64,000 nucleotides of DNA from Neoceratodus forsteri (taxonomy: Eukaryota > Chordata > Ceratodontiformes > Ceratodontidae). The stretch is taken from NCBI GenBank assembly GCA_016271365.2, contig CM057456.1, forward strand, positions 613,061,501 to 613,125,500. The letters are read 5' to 3'. The notes under the pieces are model-generated. The model did no database searches. It saw only the letters and a list, made by a program, of their open reading frames with translations, and was not told the DNA's origin. The translations under genes were made by a program, and so were the position numbers. Positions 34,430 to 46,780 of this stretch are shown here, piece by piece. How positions within the stretch are numbered: position 1 is the first letter of the stretch; each line of letters opens with the position of its first letter.

Positions 34430-35735
34430 GAGGTGGTTCTGAGAAATTGGAGTATAGTGGACATGATTCCACTACACAAGGGAGGGGACAAGGAGGAACT
34501 ACAGGCCCATCAGTCTTACCTCCACTGTGGGAAAACTGATGGCGGCACTAGCCAGAAAGGACCCAGTGAACTATCTGGAGATAAATGGGCTCCAGGATAT
34601 GTTCATGTTCATGGCAGGGAGGTCTTGTCAGATCAACCTAATAGTATTCTCTGACTCGGTAACAAAAGCGGTGGATAAGGGACAAGCAGTAGATTTACTC
34701 TACTTCAACATCAGCAAGGCATTCGGCTCGGTGCCACACAGAAGGTTACTGAAGAAGTTAGAGGATCTGAGAGCAGCGAAGGACCTGGTTAGATGGGTGG
34801 GAAGTTAGCTGGGGGAGATGGAAGAGGGGGATTGTTAACAGAGTCATACTGAGGGAGAGGAAAGACACAAATGGGATACGGTGAGGGTCAGTCCTGGGAC
34901 CAGTCCTTTTCAATAAGTTCATCAGCAACATAGGAAAAGGAATACAGAGCAAGATGTGTCTCTTCGCAGATGACACTTAACTTCTCTGTCAGGGTAGACA
35001 TTAAGGAGAGGGTAAGGGAGTTGCAGAGAAACCTGCAAAAGTTAGACACGTCATCCAAGGTTTGACAGTTGAAATTTAGTGCCAAAAAGTGCAAGGTGAT
35101 GCACATAGGGAACAAGAACCCCAGGACAGAATATTGGATGGCAGGGGTTAAACTGCACTGCCTCATAAGATAGGCACATGGGAGTCATCGTATGTGACTC
35201 CCTATAACTAACTAGGTAATGCAATAAAGCTATAGCAAGGCAACCAGAATACTGAGATGTATTGGAATGGGTTTTGATAATAGGAGGAAAGAGGTAATAC
35301 TGCCTCTCTATAGATCACTGGTGAGATCCCATCTGGAATACTGTGCCATTTTGGAGTCCCCACCTGAGGAACGACAGAGACAGGCTGCAGACAGTGCAGC
35401 GTAGGGTGACAAAATGATTAGGGCCAACAGGGCAGATCCTATGAGGATTGGCTTAGGGCACTGAACATATACTTGCTGGAGGCCAGAAGGGAGGGGGGCA
35501 AGAGGATAAAGACCTTTAAGTTCCTGAAAGGAATAAGCAAGGTAAACTGTGAGGAACTATTCAGCAGGAATGGCAGGTCAAAAACTAGAGGGCATGAGAG
35601 GAGTCGGGGAAAGGGGATTCAGGAGGGATGTGAGAGAGTTTTACTTTACAGAAAGAGTGGCTGAGCCATGGAACAGTCTATCGGCTGGGGTGGTGGGTGC
35701 AAAAACCGTTTAGTGGCATCCAGGAAGCGAGGGGG
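34430..35735 (+). pseudogene. CR1 LINE fragment
   Basis: Plus-strand reverse transcriptase in pieces: DMIPLHKGGDKEELQ, GKLMAALARKDPVNYLEING, MAGRSCQINLIVFSDSVTKA and LLYFNISKAFGSVPHRRLLK (34527-34808). After frameshifts come the remains of the FADDT box near 34965, the VMHIGNKNPR equivalent (about 35090), and a C-terminal segment KTFKFLKGISKVN (35473-35664). It stops at about 35735 without a CR1 3' end, where the L2 sequence takes over. Confidence 0.8.
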
Positions 35736-35749
35736 ATTTCCTGCAAGGA

Positions 35750-38059
35750 ATAGCAGACTTTGTCACTGACAGGGTGTTGGAATCACCGAGGTAGATTATC
35801 CTGGGCAACTTCAATGCCTGGATCAATAACGAATTGTTGCGTTTTGGACAAGATCTCCTCCAGGAAATGAAATCACTGGAGGAAGCACAAGCAGTTGCTG
35901 CTGCAACTTACCAACATGGGAACACCTTGGACTTGGTGTTCCCCCTGGAGTTTGAAGTGGGAGACATCAGGATTGACCCGATCAGTTAGTCGGATCAATG
36001 TGCCGTTAGGCTTGACTTCAGAACACCCCTCTGCAGTCTACCCCCTGTGGAAATGGTCCGGTACCACCCTTTATGAGGGCTTAAGTCAGATGGACGTATG
36101 GCAGTGCTAGACTGCTCAGGTTTGTTGACAACATGCACTGGGGGCACAGAGGAAGCAGTGGCAGCTTATAATAGGGCCATCAGTGCGGCCTTCTACCTCA
36201 TAGTGCCAGGCCATGTATGCTCACTGGTTTCATGCCTTGACTTGCCATGGTTCAACGGTGAGATGAGAGCCATGAAAGCAAAGTGGCAGAGGTTGGAGCA
36301 CTGTTGGAGAAGATCATGAGCCCAGGAGGACAAATTGGCTTTGAATATTCACTATGGTGAATTGCAAAAGGCAATCTCCCATAAGAAGGCAGAGTTCCTA
36401 TCCAGGTAGATTGGAACTGGAAGGAACTGACCTGCTCAGTTTTTTCCGGTGGTGTACAGGTTTCTTTATTTGGCCTATCTGGAGCCCATGAAGGCTGTCT
36501 CAGTCACTAGTTGTGAGGTGTTTGCACAGTTCTTTTCAGACAGAGTGTCCTCTATTAGGTCCTCAGTCTCACCAAGTGGGCTGTTATGACCCAACAATGT
36601 CATGCCAGTGAGATGCACTAGCAGTCAATGGTCCTGGGGAGAGTTTCAGCCAGTGATAATGGCTGAGGTTGTGCAAGTGATCTCGGAGCTGCAACCAGCT
36701 ATTGCAAATTAGATCCAGGCCTGACCCAGCTTCTAATGGGCTATGTTGGGCAGCTTGGCCCGGTGTTTGCTGAGATTGTCAGGTGTTCCCTACTAAAGGG
36801 GATCTTCCCATCTGCATTGAAAAATGCATTGGTGAAGCCTCTCCTGAAAAAACTATCACTGGTCCCAGATATCTTAGCAAATTACTGACATCTCTCTAAC
36901 CTGCTATTTTTAGGTAAGGTTACTGAGAAGGTGGTTGTGTTGCAGCTTGAGGCACGCCTCATGTCATTTCACATGTATGAGCCCCTCTAGTCTGAGTTAA
37001 GGTCAAAGCACAGTACAGTACAGAGACTGCGTTGGTCAGGGTGCATAATGACCTGCTCAGGGCAAGAGACAGAGAAGAGTGGTCAATTCTTGTCCTCCTC
37101 AATCTCTCCTCATCATTTAATATCGTGGACCATGGGATTTTATTGGGCTGATGAAGGGAGTACGTAGGAGTCACCAGCAGAGTCATCTGCTGATCTGAGT
37201 CCTACCTCATAGGCAGGAGGCAGAGGGTTGTGATGGGAAATTTTTCCTCGCTTCCTGTGGACCTGCAATGTTGTGTACCTCAGTGATTGGTCCTTTCTTC
37301 CATGTTGTTTGCGGTATACATTCTACCACCTCAGTAGGATCATTAGATGGTATGGATTTAGGTTTCACTGTTATGCAGATGATGCTCAGCTGTATCTGTC
37401 TTTTGCATCTGAGACAAGGGATGCGTTTAATCAGTGCTTGGCTGAGATCCAGGACTGAAGGTCATTGAGCTGGCTGAGACTCAACCTGGACAAAACTGAA
37501 GTACTGGTGATTGAGCCGGATTGAATGAGGGGAGCAGTGGCAGCTGGGAGGGACACGGGGCTTTGTCTCTGCACTTCTATGCTTATGGCTGCTGTGAAGG
37601 TTAAGAATATGGGTGTCATTCTGGATGAAGGACTGACATTTGAGGCTCAAGTGTTGGTAGTAGTGCAGAATGTCTTTTACCATCTTAGGGATATCATCCG
37701 GATTCGATCCCTTATCCCCTCAGAGGAAATGCCCTCACTGGTCCATGCTTTTGTGACCTAGCAGCATGATTACAGTAACGCTCTGTACCTTGGTTCAGTG
37801 GAGGGATGTTGTGGCACCTGCAGTTGGTGCAGAACGTGGCTGCTAGGATGCTGATTGGTCTTTTGAGGTCAAACCACATCTCCCCAGCACTGCTGGAATT
37901 GCACTGGCTGCTGGTGAAGTTGCATATATTCTATAAAGTTAGATTACTAACTTATAAGGCCCTACATGGTCTGGGCCCGAGTTACCTGCAAGATTTCCTG
38001 CATCCCTACATACATGGGCACCCCCTCTGCTCCACTGAGCATAGTCTTCTAGTGATACC
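35750..38059 (+). pseudogene. L2 LINE, 5' portion of a copy split by an LTR retrotransposon
   Basis: Starts in the APE endonuclease (ILGNFNAWINNEL, then NTLDLVF near 35925). The polymerase follows as short frame-shifted pieces, with HCYADDAQLYLSFA (about 37360-37410) as the catalytic region and LNLDKTEVLVI equivalents near 37490. The C-terminal module is LVQNVAARMLIGLLRSNH, LELHWLLVKLHIFYKVRLLT and LHGLGPSYLQDFLHPY (37806-38050), the typical L2 ending. It is cut at 38059 and resumes at 45400. Many stops and frameshifts are present. Confidence 0.85.
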
Positions 38060-39275
38060 TGTGATGCCTGGCCAGCTGGTTATGATTATTGTATGACATT
38101 TGTAATATAAAAATATAGTATGTGATTGTCTCACATAAGACAGCCTGGGCTTCCATGGGTGCCCCCCCCCCAGGTTTCAGTGAAGCTACAGGATATGTAA
38201 CTGACCAGAGGATGTGAGAAACTGGCCTACATCAAGGTGTCAGCAGTGACAAGTGACCTGAAACCAGGACATAATTAAAAAGACCAGAGAGACCTGATTA
38301 AAGGTCTTCTGTTTTTTGTCTTAATTAGAACTGACCCAGCTGCCAGGATATGGGGCTCATAAAGTTTTATGATTCCTATAGGAATAACATTTGATAACAA
38401 CATGGCGTTAAAAGTTTTAAAACCCTTTGATATGCCTTGGGAATAGGAACCACACAAGATCAAAGAGAAAATGTTTAATTAAGGAGTCATATTTAGGAAG
38501 TGCTTTTCCTTCTGATGTGACATTATTTAACATACCTCCTGCTACAAAATCATGTTTGGAATTTTTAATTCTAAAAAGGAGGAGCTAGATGACTCACCAA
38601 GGGGGTGGGGCGATGGGGTTGAAATGTAACCTTGTAACTGGGTAATATATGTTATACCATCTTGGGACTCTAGGGAGACACATCTCTCTGATTTAACTTT
38701 AAAGGCATTTACAGAGGTAATACATTAGATGGAAAAGACCTAAATGTGTTTTGGTAGGAGTTTGTTCTGTAGTTTTCTTTGCTTTTCTTTTATGTGATTG
38801 TGATGCTCTTTGATATTTGTTCTGTATTTTATCTTATTGTTTTTATCCATTTTTAGTAAACCTATTCTTAAGAGACTGCCTGGGTGTCTGCCAGTTCTTT
38901 TTGCATGTGACATATAAGAGATTAAGTCTGACAAAACTGTTCAAAAGCTTTATTGTGTTACCAAACTGGGAAAAGGTAAGAATATACCTAAGGTCTCTTA
39001 TAGAGTTACGAGGGTTCATTTTGGAAGCCTGGCTTGGTGCCCCTGACAAAAGATTGTACTGCAAACCCTGAAGAGGGTACATATCTGAGCCTGTACAACT
39101 GGGTACACTAGCATAAGGTTCACAGTTTGAATCCCCCTGGAACTTGAGGCTAAAGGTTATTCAGACCCAAAAGCAGACAGGAGGGTTACCCTGTCTGTTA
39201 CCTGTTCACACTATTGCACTCAGAGGTTGGCACTGTGGCAGCAGAGGGCCTGATCTGGTGAGTGTATTTGTGACA
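38060..39275 (+). repeat. 5' LTR
   Basis: 1216 bases. By eye it differs from the 3' LTR by about 4 percent over the first 440 bases, plus a 9-base indel, so the insertion is neither very recent nor ancient. Confidence 0.93.
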
Positions 39276-39491
39276 GATTTGGTTAGCAGCGGTGTGATAA
39301 AATTTGGTAACACAAGCTTTAACTGTTCAGTATGTCAGCATAATACCGTACAGCTCACTTGCAAAATAAGGCAGTGATTTATTTTTTTTAAAAAGGAAAC
39401 AACTATATAATTTTGTTTACAGTCAAGTTCCTATCTGTTTTATTTTTTTTTTCCAAAGTGCAAGTTAGAGTAGACATAGTTAGGGAAGAAG

Positions 39492-40453
39492 ATGGCTTCC
39501 AACTACAGTGGGTACACTGCAGACTACTTGAGGCAGTTGTGACAGGACTGAAGAGTCCTGCACAAGGGGAGAGCCACCAAGCAGAACCTCATGGATGCCC
39601 TGATGGCAACAGATGCCCAGAGCATTGAGTCACAGACTGTGACTGTAAAGGACCAAACCTTGGGTGTGGAGGGGTCAGTGCAGTGTCCAGACCCTGTGAG
39701 GATGACAGTAGGGCCAGTGCAAGCCAAGGGCTACAGCAGCAGGAGAAGGTCACCAGCATTCTGGAGCCAGAAGCAATCAGGCTGCAGATTGAGTTGAGCA
39801 GAATGGAGCTGGAGTTCCAGAGACAAAAGAAAGGCGAGCAGTGAGCTGCAGAGGAGAAGAGGGAGTAAGAACAGCAAGAGGCGGACTGTGAAGAGCGTGA
39901 GCGCCAGAGGCGACATGAACTGGAGAAATTACGACTCCAACCACCAGCACCAGAGCAGGTAAGTGGCTTGGGTTTAATTGGAACTACAGGACTGGGTTAC
40001 AAATTAAATTCCAAATTGATAGCTGAATTTAAAGAGGGGGAGGATATGGATGCCTTTTTAAACTCCTTTGAAAAAGTTTGTATTCAGGAAAAAATTCCTA
40101 GAGGGTTCTGGAGCTTCCAGCTATCCCCGCCACTTACTGGGAAAGCTCGGGATGCATTGGGTCAAATGAAGAATGAGGACAGTAATGATTACAGCAAACT
40201 TAAAGCTGCACTTTAAAAAAAGTTTGATTTAACTGCAGAAGCATACAGAGCTAAATTCTGTAAGCTCAGGGGAAGCCCTGACATGAACTGTGAGGAGCTA
40301 GCCACGAAACAACGTCAGTGTGTAAAACATTGGTGGGAAGGAATCGAAGCAAACTCTGTAGATAAAATTGAAAATTATATGTTGTTAGAGCAGTTTTTTT
40401 TGGCATGCCCAGAAGAGCTGAAAACCTGGTGGAAGGACTGAGATCCTAAAACA
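39492..40453 (+). pseudogene. Gag of the Gmr1-type element with SCAN-like domain, broken
   Basis: Gag would form the particle that packages the element RNA. A likely start is ATG 39492 (MASNYSGYTADYLRQ), but stops and frame changes interrupt the first part. From 39968 one frame reads a capsid-like segment (LIAEFKEGEDMDAFLNSFEK) to a TAA at 40214. It continues in the same frame (EAYRAKFCKLRG, LLEQFFLACPEELKTWWKD) to a TGA at 40439. The last stretch, about 40240-40490, has the order YRxxF, W, EQFxxxxPEELxxWW, P, AAELLDRY. That is the layout of the SCAN oligomerisation domain of vertebrate zinc-finger proteins, which is known to derive from Gmr1-like gag. I judged the resemblance by motif spacing, not by alignment software. 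Confidence 0.75.
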
Positions 40454-43400
40454 GTGCAAGTGGCTGCTGAACTCTTGGACCGATATGCCAAGAGCAGACC
40501 TGCTCTAAGAGCGAATGGGGCGGGCGTGGCAGCACAGAAAGGGAAAAGTGTGCCTTCCGGGCAGCTAAAACTCTCACTGCCTCCACAGAAACCAGTTAGC
40601 CCCAGGTTTCAAAGAAAAGATTTCTCTGAGAAAAGAAACAAATGTTGGGTTTGTAAAGAAACTGGGTATACTGCCAGACAGTGTCCCAAAAGGACAAGCA
40701 ATATGCGAAATGGGGCTAAGAAAGAAGTGGGTTGTTTGTGTGTCCCTGGAAGCCTGCCTGTGAACATCTGGAAACACATGCACCCAGTCACGGTGAATGG
40801 TGTACAGACACAAGGATTAAGGGACACAGGGGCATCCCTGAAGCTGGTAAAAGGGGATCTGATACAGCCTGGTCAGTTTATACCCAATAAATTTGTAACT
40901 GTACACGGGTTCACTGGTGAGGAGAAAACATTGCCACTTGCTAGTGTTCTCCTAGACTGGGGTGAAACAGGGGGAACTGTGCAACAGGTGGATGTGGCCA
41001 AACCTTTAGCAGTTGACGTCATCCTTGGCAACAATCTCAAACAGGGGATGGTGTGTGCAATTAACCATAGCCAAGTGGCAAGGGAAAACTGTAGTTCCCT
41101 GGACCCCACAGAAGCCATTGTGGAAACCACTGGGAGGCTGGTTCCCCGGCCTGTGTCCCCTGATATGGAGATGAATAAAAAAGGAGTAGAAATTTCCCCA
41201 GTAGCAGTTAACCACACAGCTATGGAGGGTTACTCCCAGGAAGGAGGGGTGACCCATTGTCAGAGGGTTAGGGATGACAGTGATTCTGAGTGCCCTGACG
41301 CTAGTGCTAGGGACCCTAGTTTAGAGACTGAAGGGGACCTGTCCCATGCCTTGGGAATGTGTAAGGAGTTTGTAGCTGCTCAGAAAAGTGACCCTAGTCT
41401 AGAGAAGGTGAGGGCTTGGGCAGACTCTGATGAAGCACAGGGTGGTGACGGTAAACATAAAGTTTATTGTGAAAATGGACTGATGTATACTCAGGATGTG
41501 AAGACAGAGGAAGGGGTGATAGGCAGGCAGCTTGTCGTTCCCCAGGGGTACTGTGAACAGTTGCTCAAGATTGCACACAATATTTCCTTGTCTGGTCATC
41601 TGGGAATCACGAGCACTACGCAGTGGTTGGCCCAGAATTTCTATTGGCCCAACTTCACCCAGCAGGTGAAGGAGTATTGCAGGTCTTGTCACTGGTGCCA
41701 AGAAATAGGAAAGGCGGGTAAGAAAACCCAAGCCGCCCTAATTCCATTGCCCATAGTGGAGGAATCCATTCCAGAGGGTGGGAATGGATATTGTGGGGCC
41801 TTTAAATACCCCAGCTCCTCCTGGAAGAGGTTCATCCTGACTGTGGTGGATTATGCCACCTGGTATCCAAAGCCAGTCGCCCTATCCTCACTGAGGAAAG
41901 ACAAAGTGGCAGATGCCTTACTTGGCATTTTCTCCCTTGTTGGGTTTCTGCAGGAGGTTATCACCGATCAAGGGGGTTCCTTCATGTCGGACCTGACGAA
42001 ATGTTTGTGGGAGAAGTGTGGGGTGGTGCAGAGGTGCACGACACCTTATCACCTGCAAGCCAATGGGCTTGTGGAAAGATTTATCAGTACCCTGAAGTCA
42101 ATGCTCCAAGCATTTGCTGAACAGCATGGGAGAGACTGGAAGCAATACCTTCCCCACCTGTTGTTTGTATACAGGGAGGTGCCCCAAGAGTCAACAGGAC
42201 TTTCCCCCTTCAAGCTCTTATATGGATGCCAGGTACGTAGACCCCTAGACTTGATCTGGGAGGACTGAGATGGCAAGCACACCACCCAGGGCACTCCCAT
42301 AGTGGATTACATCCTTAGGTTTAGGGAAAGGCTGAAGGAGCTTATGAGGATAGCCCAGAGCAACCTGGCAGCTGCTCAACAGAAACAAAAAGTATGGTAC
42401 AACCGCAGATCCAGAGCTCGCTCGTACACGGTGGGTCAGGAAGTCATGGTCCTTATTCCATTCCAGAAAGACAAGCTGCAGGCTGAGTGGGCAGGACTGT
42501 ACAAAATAGTTAGAAAGGTAAATGATGTGAACTATATCATAGAATTACCTTACAGAAGACATACAGAAAGAATGTACCATGTCAACATGATGAAGCCATA
42601 CGCTAATAGGGCTGACATGGTGTTTGCAGTATGTAGTCCTGGGGAGGGGATGGATGAAGGAGACCCCCTTCTGGACTTGCTGGAAGAAAGCAAGCGTGCA
42701 TCCTCTGTGGAGGCAGCTAAATTGTCACCCCCGCTGGCACTGGACAAGATCCAGGAAGTAAGGGAGGTTATAGCAGACTTTACCCCACTGTTTAGTGCCA
42801 AGCCTGGGCTAACCCCCTTAGTGACACACGATGTAAGGACAGGAACACAGACGCCCATATGGTGGACAGCATATTGGGTGTCAGAGGCTGTCCAAAAGGA
42901 CATTAGGAGGGAGGTGGAGGAAATGCTGGATTTAGGGGTAATCCAGAGATCTCACAGCCCCTGGGCCTCACCCGTAGTCTTTGTACCCAAGCCAGATGGC
43001 TCTACTCATTTCTGTGTGGACTATTGTGGACTGAATGCAGTCACGAAGTCAGATGCCCGCCTGATGCCCCAGATGGATGAACTCCTGGACAAGTTGTGAG
43101 GGGGGACATACCTTACAATTATTGATCTGACAAAGGGTTATTGGCAAGTAGAGTTAACTGCCAGAGTGAGGGAGAGGTCAGCCTTCATCACTCTGAAAGG
43201 CTTATTTTAATTTAAAGTAATGCCTTTCCGAATGAAGAATGCCACGGCCACTTTCCAAATGTTGGTGAACCAGGTGTTAAATGGTGCTGAGGAGTACGCT
43301 GTGGCATACCTGGATGACATTGCCATCTTTAGTGCCAGCTGGGAGGAACACCTGTCCCACCTTAGGGAAGTGCTGGGCAGGATACAGAGGGCTGGGCTCA

Positions 43401-44118
43401 CTGGCAAAGCTGAGAAGTGCCAGGTGGCCATGGCTGAAGTGGCACACCTCATGCATGTTGTAGTTCGGGGACAGCTCCATCCTAGCCAAGTAAAAATAGA
43501 GGTGATCAAGGCATGGCCCAGACCAGAAACACAGAAGCAGGTCAGGAGTTTCCTAGGGACAGCAGGGTACTATAGAAAATTGGTACCCAATTACAGTGCC
43601 CTGACTGCTCCCCTATCTGCCCTGGTAAAGAAAAAGATGCCTAAGAAAATTACCTGGAAACCAGCCTGTGAAAAAGCCTTTACCAGACTGAAGGAGGCAC
43701 TGTGCAATGCTCCTGTGTTGACAAGTCCTGACTATAGCAGACCCTTTATAGTCCAGACTGATGCCTCAGATGTGGGTATTGGGGCAGTACTGAGTCAGAC
43801 ATCCAGTCAAGGGAAAGATCACCCTGTAGTCTACCTGAGTAAAAAGTTACTTCCCAGGGAGCAGGCTTACTCCACTGTGGAAAAAGAGCGTCTTGCCATA
43901 GTGTGGGCCTTAAAGAAGTTAGAGCCATACTTATATTGGCAGCATTTTGAGGTACAAACGGACCACAACCCCCGATTTGGCTGACACAAATGGGAAAAAC
44001 TAATGGTAGACTATTAAGATGGAGTCTTGCCTTGCAAGGGTATGACATGATGATCTTACATAGGGCTGGAGCGACCAATCAGAACACAGATAGCCTGTCG
44101 CGTCTATATGAGGAGTGA
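40454..44118 (+). pseudogene. Pol of the Gmr1-type element: PR-INT-RT-RH order, broken
   Basis: Continues the gag frame. A zinc knuckle at 40643-40684 reads CWVCKETGYTARQC, with Tyr where CCHC knuckles have His. The aspartic protease has DTGAS at 40823-40837. Integrase follows: an HHCC finger (SGHLGITST ... CRSCHWC, about 41570-41700), core Asp (VVDYATWYP), Asp (VITDQGGSF) and Glu (ANGLVERF), and a C-terminal HVNMMKPY near 42590. Only then comes reverse transcriptase (PWASPVVFVPKPDG near 42960, catalytic YLDD near 43306) and RNase H (QTDASDVGIGAVLS near 43755). Stops interrupt the frame at 42266, 43097, 43208 and 43982. A frameshift lies just before 43981, after which the reading ends with TDSLSRLYEE and TGA at 44116. 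Confidence 0.92.
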
Positions 44119-44184
44119 ACTGACTTAGGGAGCTCATCCCGTGCAGGGGATAGAGCCCCCAAATTCAGTCTAGGTGGGGAGGAG

Positions 44185-45399
44185 TGTGACGCTTGGCCTG
44201 CTGGTTATGATTATTGTATGATATTTGTAATATAAAAATATATTATGTGATTGTCTCACATAAGACAGCCTGGGCTTCCATGGGTGCCCCCCCCCCCCAG
44301 GTTTCAGTGAAGCTACAGGATATGTAACTGACCAGAGGATGTGAGAAATTGGCCTACATCAAGGTGTCAGCAGTGACAAGTGACCTGAAACCAGGAGGTA
44401 ATTAAAAAGACCAGAGAGACCTGATTAAAGGTCTCCTGTTTTTCTGTCTTAATTAGAACTGACCCAGCTGCCAGGATATGGGGCTCATAAAGTTTTATGA
44501 TTCCTATAGGAAGAACATTTGATACCAGCATGGTGTTAAAAGTTGTAAAACCCTCTGATATGCCTTGGGAATACGAACCACACAAGATCAAAGAGAAAAT
44601 GTTTAATTAACATATTTAGGAAGTGCTTTTCCTTCTGATGTGACATTATTTAACATACCTCCTGCTACAAAATCACGTTTGGAATTTTTAATTGTAAAAA
44701 GGAGGAGCTAGATGACTCATCAAGGGGATGGGGAGATGGGGTTGAAATGTATCCTTGTAACTCTGGGAATATGTTATGCCATCTTGGGACCCTAGAGAGA
44801 CACACATCTCTCTGATTTAACTTTAAATGCACTTAAAGAGGTAATACATTAGATAGAAAAGATTTAAATGTGTTTTGGTAGGAGTTTGTTCTGTGGTTTT
44901 CTTTGTTTTTCTTTTATGTGATTGTGATGCTCTTTGATATTTGTTCTGTATTTTATCTTACTGTTTTTATCCATTTTTAGTAAACCTATTCTTAAGAGAC
45001 TGCCTGGGTGTCTGCCAGTTCTTTTTGCATGTGACGTATAAGAGGTTAAGTCTGATAAAACTGTTCAAAAGCTTGATGGTGTTACCAAACTGGGAAAAGG
45101 TAAGAATATACCTAAGGTCTCTTATAGAGTTACAAGGGTTCATTTTGGAAGCCTGACTTGGTGCCCCTGGTGAAAGATTGTACTGCAATCCCCAAAGAGG
45201 GTATGTATCCGAACCTGTACAATTGGGTACGCTAGCATAAGGTTCACAGTTTGAATCCCCCCAGAACTTGAGACTAAAGGTGATTCAGACCCAAAAGCAG
45301 ACAGGAGGGTTACCCTGTCTGTTACCTGTTCACACTATTGTGCTCAGAGGTTGGCACTGTGGGAGCAGGGGGCCTGACCTGCTGAGTGCGTTTGTGACA
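44185..45399 (+). repeat. 3' LTR
   Basis: 1215 bases, paired with the 5' LTR. It is directly preceded by a purine-rich tract and followed by the target duplication ATACC and the rest of the interrupted L2. Confidence 0.93.
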
Positions 45400-45565
45400 A
45401 TACCCATGTTAAGGCTAAAAACCTCAGGGGATTGATCCTTTGAAGTAGAAGGACCTTTGCTGTGGAATTCTCTCCCAAGAGTTTTGAGGGAGACCTCTTC
45501 AGTGAAGGCCTTTAAAAGGTGTCTTAAAACTTTTTTATTTTCACAAGCTTATGGGGATTAATGAT
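45400..45565 (+). pseudogene. L2 LINE, 3' portion of the split copy
   Basis: Beginning at ATACC, the reading PMLRLKTSG, then PLLWNSLPRVLRETSSVKAF and KRCLKTFLF, is exactly what follows the L2 C-terminal module interrupted at 38059. The reading frame is continuous across the LTR element if one copy of the target duplication is removed. Confidence 0.85.
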
Positions 45566-45579
45566 CCCTACTGGTAGCT

Positions 45580-45705
45580 AATGGGTAGTAAAGCCTTTTC
45601 TGTCTCTGCCCCCTCCCTATGGAACAGACTGCATACATCTCTCCACTCTTCCACCTCCCATCTCTCCTTCAGAACAATTTCAAAGAGTGGCTACTGTCTG
45701 AAGCC
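45580..45705 (+). pseudogene. Second LINE C-terminal fragment
   Basis: GSKAFSVSAPSLWNRLHTSL is another version of the GxxAFSxxAPxLWNxLP ending of L2/Rex1-type LINEs. It lies directly after the split L2 and is not part of it. Confidence 0.6.
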
Positions 45706-46780
45706 AAATGCCACTGCTGTCCTGGGTAATCTCTGGCATCCCCTCCCTCAGACCCTCCCCCCACCTATTAGCAGTGTCTCATCCTTGCTACAATCACCAC
45801 TACCGCTTCTGTCCTCTTCCCCCACTTTTCAGGGTTTCTGCTGTTGCCTCCATATTCTAAGTCCCATCACCATTTGCTAAGGGGAAGTGTACTCAGTTTC
45901 AGAGTTCCAATCTGCTCATTGACCTGTGCACTATTAGTGTACCTGGATGAATTTTCCACTTTCTGTATCATATTTGAGACTTATGTTTGGTCTCTGTGTT
46001 TTGTGACTTATATTTCAGCCTGTTACCTAGCCTGTGACTATGTATTTTTGACCTGTATGCTAGCCTTATTTGACGCCTTGTATTCTTATGTAATTGCATT
46101 TTATGTAATGACCCCTTGTTCTGTAATTTCCTGCACCTCATGTTGAGGCCTGTGTTTACTGTTGCTCTCCACATCTGTATCGTGTGAAGCACACATTAAG
46201 CATGGGGCTTAATGTTAAGCTGCCACCCCTTTAAGAGCACTTAGAACCTGCATGTATCTAATTGTTGCACTGCCTGGCAGTGCCATATTGGCCTGTTCGT
46301 CAGATATTTATAAGTCTGGGGCTAGACCTCATGAAGAGAACATCTGCAGTATAGCAAATACACCTGCCTTATTCTTTATTTTATGCATCCAGCTAGTTAT
46401 TCATATGGTCCAGATGGGGTCCTCACCAGCAGCAACCGAAGGGTCTGGCAGACGACAGAGAAGGTAAGGGGTCTTTTAGTGGTGGACCATACAAAAAAAC
46501 ACCACAATTGCTTAATGTGCCATGCTGTGGCTTGGATCATGCCTGAAAATGGTCCTTAGGATCAGTGCACCCACCCAGTTATCAAATACATAGATAGATA
46601 AATAAATATCTAAGATATGTACAGTGCAACCTGGTTGTCAAGAGTTTGCTTTATCAGGGGTTGTTTTAATATACTGAATTTTTATATTGTGTTGTGTTTT
46701 TATGTTGGTTGTTATTTATTTTTTTATTGTACTGGTGCCCTGAACCACTGAGAAAGGACACCATGAATAAAATCTACTAC
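45706..46780. other. Unassigned DNA
   Basis: Probably old LINE 3' untranslated sequence at the left. A CCCCTTTAAGAG word and a TATA-like ATATTTATAAG (about 46306) resemble parts of an LTR, but I cannot define ends. AATAAA occurs near 46765. Confidence 0.3.

Larger units (their letters stand above)
38060..45399 (+). mobile_element. Gmr1-type Ty3/Gypsy LTR retrotransposon, complete but inactivated
   Basis: Two direct repeats (38060-39275 and 44185-45399) begin TGTGA and end TTTGTGACA, flanking 4.9 kb of gag-pol. A 5-base target duplication ATACC lies at 38055-38059 and 45400-45404. Right after the 5' LTR, TGG at 39280 may begin a primer-binding site. A purine tract AGGTGGGGAGGAG (44172-44184) abuts the 3' LTR. 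In pol, integrase comes before reverse transcriptase/RNase H. This order is the reverse of ordinary Gypsy elements and defines the Gmr1 group. Six in-frame stops and a late frameshift break the gag-pol frame described below, so this copy cannot move on its own. It lies inside an L2 LINE. Confidence 0.93.

Noticed and set aside
40454..42268. Domesticated 604-residue integrase/protease gene
   Set aside because: It is flanked by matching LTRs and a target duplication, and the frame continues past stops into RT. The long ORF is a chance remnant of a decaying element, not a selected gene.
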